Assembly: GCA_046594105.1 (NCBI GenBank)
Contig: JBKJQB010000240.1
Location: 1-5,247, forward strand
Length of the DNA: 5,247 bases
Direction: 5' to 3'
Source: JBDSGC01 sp046594105
Lineage (GTDB): Bacteria > Acidobacteriota > Thermoanaerobaculia > Gp7-AA8
Positions within the stretch are counted from its first letter, which is position 1, and each line of letters begins with the position of its first letter. Positions 1 through 5,247 of this stretch are shown piece after piece. Both the position numbers and the translations under genes were made by a program. Below the pieces are notes generated by a model, which was given only the letters and a program-made list of their open reading frames with translations, had not been told where the DNA came from and ran no database searches.

Positions 1-18
1 CCTTCGGGGTTCACGTAG

Positions 19-32
<14 letters not shown>
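1..32. repeat. Perfect 11-bp inverted repeat with 10-bp loop at the window edge, inside katG
   Basis: Bases 1-11 (CCTTCGGGGTT) are the exact reverse complement of bases 22-32 (AACCCCGAAGG). The loop at 12-21 is CACGTAGATC. The right arm is coding: it reads N-P-E-G of the conserved KatG motif. The reverse complement of bases 1-20 reads I-Y-V-N-P-E-G, the same motif on the opposite strand. Read forward, the loop carries an in-frame TAG at 16-18. Replacing the loop by its reverse complement gives G-L-I-Y-V-N-P-E-G in the katG frame, the expected sequence. The simplest explanation is a fold-back or palindromic assembly artefact at a contig end. A genuine loop inversion between the arms is the alternative. 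Confidence 0.9.
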
Positions 33-1596
<1,564 letters not shown>

Positions 1597-1621
1597 TTCC
1601 ATTCAGACACGCTGCACCATG

Positions 1622-1654
1622 CGCGGGCGCCCCTCGGCAGGGGCGCCCGCGTTC
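1622..1654 (+). terminator. Rho-independent-type terminator after katG
   Basis: A perfect 13-bp GC-rich stem (1622-1634 paired with 1639-1651) closes a CGGC tetraloop and is followed by TTCTGT. It starts 26 bases after the katG stop codon. The T-tract is short, as is common in high-GC genomes, but the stem is very strong. It probably separates katG from the downstream lipoprotein gene. Confidence 0.75.
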
Positions 1655-1715
1655 TGTCGCCGGACGCATCGCTTGACGGTCTCGCCGAGGAGGCCGCCCC
1701 TGGCCCGCTCACTGG

Positions 1716-1721
1716 TAGACT
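1716..1721 (+). promoter_or_regulatory. Candidate extended -10 for the lipoprotein gene
   Basis: The sequence CACTGGTAGACT contains TGn followed by TAGACT, a fair match to an extended -10 element. No good -35 box lies 16-18 bases upstream. It lies between the katG terminator and the lipoprotein start, where a promoter is expected. A start about seven bases downstream would place the leader hairpin (1729-1770) at the very 5' end of the transcript. This is a motif match only. Confidence 0.35.
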
Positions 1722-1728
1722 ACCTTGC

Positions 1729-1770
1729 ACGTCCTGCGCGGCGGGCCGAAGCCGCTGAGCCGCAGGACGT
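1729..1770 (+). other. Leader hairpin upstream of the lipoprotein gene
   Basis: A perfect 10-bp stem pairs 1729-1738 (ACGTCCTGCG) with 1761-1770 (CGCAGGACGT). Four more pairs are possible inside it (1739-1742 with 1751-1754), leaving a six-base bulge. There is no T-run after it, so it does not look like a terminator. It lies 39 bases before the ATG at 1810, in the probable 5' untranslated region. It could stabilise the mRNA or be a protein-binding site. No known riboswitch class is recognised. Confidence 0.5.
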
Positions 1771-1809
1771 TGGGCGCCTCGCGCTGACTTCCGAGCGAAC
1801 AGGGGAAGC

Positions 1810-2184
1810 ATGAAATCACTTGCCGTCATCGGCTTTGTCCTCTCCGTCCTGGTTGTCGGCTGCGGCGCGCGCAGAGCCGAGGCCGTCGCTTACGCCAAGA
1901 CCCATTCTGTCAATTTAGTAGAGGCAGCACGGGGGCTCGGGAGCGCCCCACGTCTCCTATCCGAGACTGAGTATCCCGTCGAGATCCGACCCTTGAACCC
2001 ATCGAAGGTCGCCATCGGAGAACATGGTGTCTATGTCTATATCAACTCCAGCCCTTTTCACGTTACGGGAATCTTCATTAAGCACGACCCGAAGTTCCTG
2101 CCTCCTGCGCCGGTTCCAGACTCAGAGGAATGGGGTTACGAACCCGTGAGCACGAATGTCTTCTGGTTCTCTCGACCGCGCTGA
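1810..2184 (+). CDS. Small putative lipoprotein of unknown function
   Basis: The 124-residue product starts with a short basic end (MK), a hydrophobic stretch (residues 4-16) and a lipobox ending LVVGC. Cys18 is the predicted lipidated residue, so the mature protein should sit on a membrane facing the periplasm or outside. The mature part is about 107 residues with no recognised domain. Its second half is rich in aromatic residues and prolines (GVYVYINSSPFHVTGIF, then a PPAPVP stretch and an SFW-like end), suggesting a small beta-rich fold. The ATG at 1810 is chosen because the lipobox sits at the correct distance and a purine-rich AGGGGA (1801-1806) precedes it, though that spacing is short. 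It appears monocistronic: a terminator lies upstream and about 200 non-coding bases follow. The signal peptide is convincing, but the role is unknown. Confidence 0.75.
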   Translation: MKSLAVIGFVLSVLVVGCGARRAEAVAYAKTHSVNLVEAARGLGSAPRLLSETEYPVEIRPLNPSKVAIGEHGVYVYINSSPFHVTGIFIKHDPKFLPPAPVPDSEEWGYEPVSTNVFWFSRPR

Positions 2185-2219
2185 GAGCGAAGCTCGGGCC
2201 GCTCGCCGAACCGATTGAA

Positions 2220-2236
2220 CGGTCGGGCGCCGACCG
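2220..2236 (+). terminator. Weak hairpin after the lipoprotein gene, possible terminator
   Basis: A perfect 7-bp stem (2220-2226 with 2230-2236, CGGTCGG/CCGACCG) closes a three-base loop 36 bases after the lipoprotein stop. No T-tract follows, so termination here is only a guess. The rest of 2185-2384 shows no gene or other clear signal apart from the ribosome binding site near its end. Confidence 0.3.
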
Positions 2237-2366
2237 CGCCGCCGGTGTCCCGAGTGCGGTACTCTTTTCGTGTGCGGTCAGCGCCGGTAAGCGTCAGGCC
2301 GTGAGACGGCCGAACGACGTTCCCATCGACTCGGGCGAGCGCCAGGCTGGCTAAGTTCTCCGTCAT

Positions 2367-2379
2367 GGAGGTCGTGGAG
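2367..2379 (+). promoter_or_regulatory. Ribosome binding site supporting the GTG start at 2385
   Basis: There are two Shine-Dalgarno-like matches: GGAGGT at 2367-2372 (12 bases from the start, rather far) and GGAG at 2376-2379 (5 bases from the start, well placed). They favour GTG at 2385. An in-frame TAA at 2352-2354 excludes a longer product. Confidence 0.6.
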
Positions 2380-2384
2380 AGATC

Positions 2385-3518
2385 GTGATCGGGAGACTGG
2401 CGAAAGTCACGCGGCACGCCGAAACCTTTTTCATCGGGGCCGTGCTCGCCCTGCTCATCACGCCAATCGTCATGGAGCGACGTGCGGCGGCACTGAGGGA
2501 GCGGATTACATCTGTCGCAGAACCTGCCCGGCGAGATGCTTCCATGATTCAGTTGTCGCTTGCATTGGAGGTCGCCGCGCTCCGCGGTTATGTGATCACA
2601 GCCGAGCCTACGATGATCAGGGAGTACCGAGGTGCCCGTGACGCTGAGCAGGCAGCATTTCGACGCCTTCAGCAGAAAGCGGTACAGATGGGTGCAGCAG
2701 TAGAGGCGGCGGCAAAAACAGCGAGCGTTTCCTCCGAGCGTTGGAACGCGGCGTCTGAGCTTGTTGCTCGACAGCTTCTGACTAGAGAGGCATTTGTTCA
2801 ACGGGTGCCCGGACAGCAGCTCCTCTACCGGGCAGCACTCGCTTCGACCCGGGAACTTGAGGAGGCGATCATCGAGTTTGAGACAACGACACGCCGTGCC
2901 ATTGCGCGGTCGCAGCGCACCGAAGTCATCGTGCTCACGTTTCTGACGCTCTTGGCAACCGCTTCATCAGGCCTGTTTGTCAACGTCGCGGCGACTCTGA
3001 GAACACAAAGCTCGCTGGCGCGTACCGACGGGTTGACGGGCCTTCTGAACCGTCGAGGGTTCTTTGAAGTGGCAGCGCAGGAGCTCCAGCGCGCGTTGCG
3101 CCACCGATATGCCGTGACCTTGATGTACATCGACGTGGATGATTTCAAAGCAATCAACGATCGGCAGGGACATGCGAAGGGCGATCAGTTATTGAAGAGC
3201 ATCTCTGAAAGCCTGGAGGAGACGATTCGCGACACGGACACGACCGCCCGCCTCGGCGGTGACGAATTTGCCGTGCTGGTGTCGGAATCCGACGCGATCG
3301 CCTCCGATTACGCAGCGCTACGAATCCGATCAGAAGTGTTGTCGCGGCTGAACGCGCGGGGATGGTCAGTCACCCTCAGCGTTGGCGCGATCACGGTTCT
3401 GCCCGGTCAACCAAACCTGCCGGCCGTGATCGCGGCCGCCGACGAGTTGATGTACGCGGTGAAGCGCGATGGCAAAAGCAATGTGCGGTGGCGTGTCTTC
3501 GAGCCGCCAGCCGTCTAA
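2385..3518 (+). CDS. Membrane-bound diguanylate cyclase with CHASE3-like sensor and GGDEF domain
   Basis: The 377-residue inner-membrane enzyme is predicted to make cyclic di-GMP from two GTP. In order: a transmembrane helix (about 15-30), an extracytoplasmic helical sensor (about 32-178), a second helix (about 180-201), and a cytoplasmic GGDEF domain (about 212-370). The sensor contains LRGYVITAEP (66-75), resembling the CHASE3 RGYL-T-(G/A)-(D/E) signature. The GGDEF domain looks active: DGLTGLLNRR (215-224), metal-binding Asp250 in YIDVDDF, N258, the signature GGDEF at 291-295, and SVG (332-334). The inhibitory I-site R-x-x-D is intact (RDTD, 282-285), five residues before GGDEF, so product feedback is expected. 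There is no EAL or HD-GYP domain and no partner gene adjacent. The start is GTG, the only start codon after an in-frame TAA at 2352. The nearest internal ATG (codon 30) would delete the first helix. The signal sensed is unknown. CHASE3 versus a four-helix-bundle chemoreceptor-like sensor cannot be settled by eye. Confidence 0.93.
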   Translation: MIGRLAKVTRHAETFFIGAVLALLITPIVMERRAAALRERITSVAEPARRDASMIQLSLALEVAALRGYVITAEPTMIREYRGARDAEQAAFRRLQQKAVQMGAAVEAAAKTASVSSERWNAASELVARQLLTREAFVQRVPGQQLLYRAALASTRELEEAIIEFETTTRRAIARSQRTEVIVLTFLTLLATASSGLFVNVAATLRTQSSLARTDGLTGLLNRRGFFEVAAQELQRALRHRYAVTLMYIDVDDFKAINDRQGHAKGDQLLKSISESLEETIRDTDTTARLGGDEFAVLVSESDAIASDYAALRIRSEVLSRLNARGWSVTLSVGAITVLPGQPNLPAVIAAADELMYAVKRDGKSNVRWRVFEPPAV

Positions 3519-3537
3519 CTCTGCTGCACCGGGCGAA

Positions 3538-3675
3538 GTGAACGAAGGGTGGGACATCTCGCGCGATGATCAGCATCTTCTCTGTGTGAAAAGTGAAACC
3601 TCCCCGACGCGAAGCGAGCTTCTGATCGTCCTCAACTGGTTCTCGGAGCTGAAGCGCCGGGCACCTCCGCGCTGA
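3538..3675 (+). pseudogene. Remnant of the C-terminal tail of a TolB/WD40-type serine/threonine kinase
   Basis: This 45-codon stretch ends in TGA. It reads GWDISRDDQHLLCV, a 13-residue linker, then LLIVLNWFSELKRR. This matches the family-typical ending (fDvSpDGqrFLmi, then vvvlNWfeELkrlvP) of the many acidobacterial kinases and TolB-like proteins with a C-terminal beta-propeller. Only the last blade strand and tail remain. No kinase domain or other propeller blades lie upstream. The frame stays open into the 3' end of the cyclase gene, but that part has no resemblance to the family. No convincing ribosome binding site precedes the GTG at 3538. The match begins only about 20 bases after the cyclase stop, so a recombination breakpoint probably lies there. 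The resemblance is from memory of the family, not from a search. A tiny expressed peptide is possible but unlikely. Confidence 0.6.
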
Positions 3676-3775
3676 CGGCATGGAGGAGAGTGTCTCGCGC
3701 CGCAGCCCCTGTCAGTGCTGCTGATCTTCAGGCATCTGCTCCTGCCGCCCGCCCGCCGGTCCGCACCCGCTGGTG

Positions 3776-3781
3776 TATAGT
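3776..3781 (+). promoter_or_regulatory. Candidate -10 box upstream of the kelch protein gene
   Basis: TATAGT is preceded directly by TG in an otherwise very GC-rich stretch and lies about 50 bases before the ATG at 3831. No recognisable -35 box is seen at the usual distance. The local AT-rich patch (GTATAGTTATTGA) and its position make it the best promoter candidate for this gene. The rest of 3676-3830 holds nothing else that is clear. Confidence 0.35.
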
Positions 3782-3818
3782 TATTGACTCCCGAACATCA
3801 CACGCCGCCCTTCAGATG

Positions 3819-3824
3819 AAGGAG
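3819..3824 (+). promoter_or_regulatory. Strong Shine-Dalgarno that decides the kelch protein start
   Basis: AAGGAG sits six bases before the ATG at 3831, ideal spacing. Another in-frame ATG occurs at 3816, but it overlaps this site and has no ribosome binding site of its own, so 3831 is preferred. Confidence 0.8.
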
Positions 3825-3830
3825 ATCCCG

Positions 3831-5247
3831 ATGCGAGCCTCTGATTTTGCCGAAGTCCGCACGCGTCATCTCCGTCCCTCACTAAGTGCACGCGGATCCC
3901 TGGCTGGCCGATCCACACGGGGGTTGCTGCTGGGTCTCTTCGCGGCCGCGGCGGCCTTTGCGGCCACCGGGGTTGCGGCAGCCGAGTCCCCTCGGACTTC
4001 CGGCGTCGTACCAGCGGCCAGCGCGAAGCCGAGCAAAGCGCCGTTCGCTGGTGCCGCGGCCATGCTGCCGATCGAGCGCCAGATGCGCGCGCAGTTCCCC
4101 TCGGTCGCTCTCGACTCCCACGGCAGCCTCGAAGCGGCACAGGAATCCGTTGCCGGACGGACGATCTCCGGACTGCGCGCTGGCTCGAGCGCCGCCGAGG
4201 AAGCCGGCGGACTGCGCCTCTTCTATCCGCACTCCTACGCCGAGGCCTTTGTGGTCGAACTTGGCGAACAGCGAGTGGCCATACGAGCGACAGGAGCGCA
4301 TTTCGCCGAGGCCACGACCTCGAGTGCGAAGCTCTTTTATGCGAGCGCGTACGACTCGGTCGATGTGATCCAGGTGCCCGGCAGAGGGCGCAGCGAAGAG
4401 CTGCTGGTCCTGCAGGATGCGCGAGCACCACGGGTCTTCGAATACGAGATCGTGGAGACCCGCGGGGTGAGCAGGGTCATTGCTCGCGACGGCGCGATCC
4501 ATTTCCTTCCCGATCTCGTTGTTGAGCCGGCCGCCGTGCAGACCGCGGGCGGCGCATTCACCACTCCACCGCGTTCGCTTCAGATCGATCGTCCCTGGGT
4601 CATCGACGCCAACGGAAAACGCTCAGAGAGCGCTGCGCAATGGACGATCGTGGAGGAGCAAGGCCAGCCGCGCGCAGTCCGGCTGACCGTCAGCTCCGAT
4701 CGGCTGGCATATCCGCTCGTTGTCGATCCCTCGTTCAGCGTGACCGGGAGCATGAGCGCGGCGCGGTCCGAGCTCACCACCACGCTGCTGCCGAACGGGA
4801 AGGTACTCATCGCGGGCGGGTATAGCGGGGTGGCGTCTCTGAACACGGCGGAGCTGTACGACCCGGCTACGGGCACGTTCGCGGCCACCGGGAGCATGAG
4901 CGCGGCGCGGGTCTCTCACACGGCGACGCTGCTGCCGAACGGGAAGGTGCTCATCGCGGGCGGCTCCAACCCGGCGTATCTGAACACGGCGGAGCTGTAC
5001 GACCCGGCCACCGGCACGTTCGCGGCCACCGGGAGCATGAGCGGGGCGCGGTACGGTCACACGGCGACGCTGCTGCCGAACGGGAAGGTGCTCATCGCGG
5101 GCGGCTACAACGGGGCGTATCTGAATGCGGCGGAGCTGTACGACCCCGCCACGGGCACGTTCGCGGCCACTGGGAGCATGAGCGCGGCGCGGATCTATCA
5201 CACGGCGACGCTGCTGCCGAACGGGAAGGTGCTCATCGCGGGCGGCT
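3831..5247 (+). CDS. Secreted kelch-repeat beta-propeller protein, 3' end beyond the window
   Basis: The frame is open for 472 codons and runs off the window without a stop. Residues 1-30 form a long basic N-region, and 31-50 form a hydrophobic core (GLLLGLFAAAAAFAATGVAA). A likely signal peptidase site follows A-A-A51, so the protein is probably exported. Residues about 52-79 are an Ala/Pro/Ser-rich linker. Residues about 80-302 form a module ending in LAYPLVVDPSF. That YPLVVDP-type boundary is typical of N-terminal modules preceding repeats in large secreted bacterial proteins such as Rhs/teneurin-like or SBBP-repeat proteins. From residue 305 come kelch repeats with the pattern TGSMSAAR, HTATLLPNGKVLIAGG, LNTAELYDPATGTF. 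Three full repeats and part of a fourth are visible. Kelch blades fold into a propeller, usually of 6-7 blades, and often bind proteins or glycans. The ligand and any catalytic role are unknown. A galactose-oxidase-like enzyme cannot be excluded because the C-terminus is missing. Confidence 0.9.
   Translation, partial: MRASDFAEVRTRHLRPSLSARGSLAGRSTRGLLLGLFAAAAAFAATGVAAAESPRTSGVVPAASAKPSKAPFAGAAAMLPIERQMRAQFPSVALDSHGSLEAAQESVAGRTISGLRAGSSAAEEAGGLRLFYPHSYAEAFVVELGEQRVAIRATGAHFAEATTSSAKLFYASAYDSVDVIQVPGRGRSEELLVLQDARAPRVFEYEIVETRGVSRVIARDGAIHFLPDLVVEPAAVQTAGGAFTTPPRSLQIDRPWVIDANGKRSESAAQWTIVEEQGQPRAVRLTVSSDRLAYPLVVDPSFSVTGSMSAARSELTTTLLPNGKVLIAGGYSGVASLNTAELYDPATGTFAATGSMSAARVSHTATLLPNGKVLIAGGSNPAYLNTAELYDPATGTFAATGSMSGARYGHTATLLPNGKVLIAGGYNGAYLNAAELYDPATGTFAATGSMSAARIYHTATLLPNGKVLIAGG
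4743..5247 (+). repeat. Tandem kelch-encoding DNA repeats (144, 141, 141 and partial 79 bp)
   Basis: The units begin at 4743, 4887, 5028 and 5169, each at the ACCGGG or ACTGGG that encodes T-G of TGSMS. The second and third units differ at 12 of 141 bases by hand count, about 91% identity. Nine of these differences change amino acids. They fall largely in two clusters: just after the SAAR/SGAR motif and just after IAGG. The first unit is one codon longer in the second cluster. The near-identity at silent positions indicates recent duplication or gene conversion. The array continues past the window end, so the unit number is unknown, and it is the kind of array that short-read assembly can collapse. 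Confidence 0.95.

Noticed and set aside
16..18. Programmed amber readthrough or pyrrolysine insertion in KatG
   Set aside because: The residue is a catalytic tyrosine, and the stop lies inside the inverted loop that reads normally when flipped. An inversion or artefact explains it without special decoding.
1673..1678. TTGACG as a -35 box for the lipoprotein gene
   Set aside because: The candidate -10 at 1716 is 37 bases away, far beyond the usual 16-18. No -10-like sequence lies at the correct distance.
2130..2354. 74-codon plus-strand frame spanning the lipoprotein end and the spacer
   Set aside because: It has no ribosome binding site, no domain and random-like composition. The overlapping lipoprotein frame is better supported.
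2136..2801. 221-codon open frame on the minus strand
   Set aside because: It overlaps the lipoprotein end and the cyclase 5' half in antisense. The composition is rich in Arg and Cys, and it has no recognisable domain. It is a high-GC shadow.
3886..4368. 160-codon plus-strand frame rich in Arg, Pro and Ser
   Set aside because: It is an out-of-frame reading inside the kelch protein gene, which has the signal peptide, the strong ribosome binding site and the repeats.
4623..5201. 192-codon minus-strand frame with repeated HAPGGRERA-like units
   Set aside because: Its repeats are only the antisense reading of the kelch DNA repeats. It has no independent domain or start signal.
4743..5247. CRISPR-like or non-coding tandem array
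   Set aside because: The periods are multiples of three, translation is uninterrupted, and the units match the kelch consensus. There are no short direct repeats with unique spacers.

Overview
The window is high-GC bacterial DNA. All supported genes lie on the + strand. No rRNA, tRNA, transposase or phage gene is visible. Three features suggest an environmental member of the Acidobacteriota or a similar high-GC, soil-type phylum: a large secreted kelch-repeat protein, a leftover tail of a TolB/WD40-type serine/threonine kinase, and GC-rich codons throughout. This placement is inference only, because there is no phylogenetic marker gene.

Layout. (1) Positions 19-1596 hold the C-terminal two thirds of a catalase-peroxidase (KatG). 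The first 32 bases are a perfect 11-bp inverted repeat around a 10-bp loop. As written, the loop puts an amber codon exactly where the catalytic adduct tyrosine should be. If the loop is flipped, the normal KatG motif returns. This is either a contig-edge fold-back artefact or a real micro-inversion. A strong GC hairpin terminator follows katG. (2) Positions 1810-2184 encode a small orphan lipoprotein of unknown function, with a candidate extended -10 and a leader hairpin upstream. (3) Positions 2385-3518 encode a membrane-bound diguanylate cyclase: two transmembrane helices flank a CHASE3-like sensor, followed by a GGDEF domain with intact active and inhibitory sites. (4) Just after it, 3538-3675 is a 45-codon remnant matching the extreme C-terminus of TolB-like/WD40 serine/threonine kinases. 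(5) From 3831 to the window end runs a large exported protein with no stop codon. It has a signal peptide, a roughly 220-residue pre-propeller module, then nearly identical kelch repeats of 47-48 residues that continue beyond the window.

The genes do not form an obvious single operon. Each has its own leader or spacer. The common thread is envelope and stress biology: peroxide detoxification, a lipoprotein, a c-di-GMP signalling enzyme and a secreted beta-propeller. Any functional link between them is speculation. The observations most worth checking are the KatG loop inversion, the kinase-tail relic, and the pattern of constant framework with variable loops in the kelch repeats.
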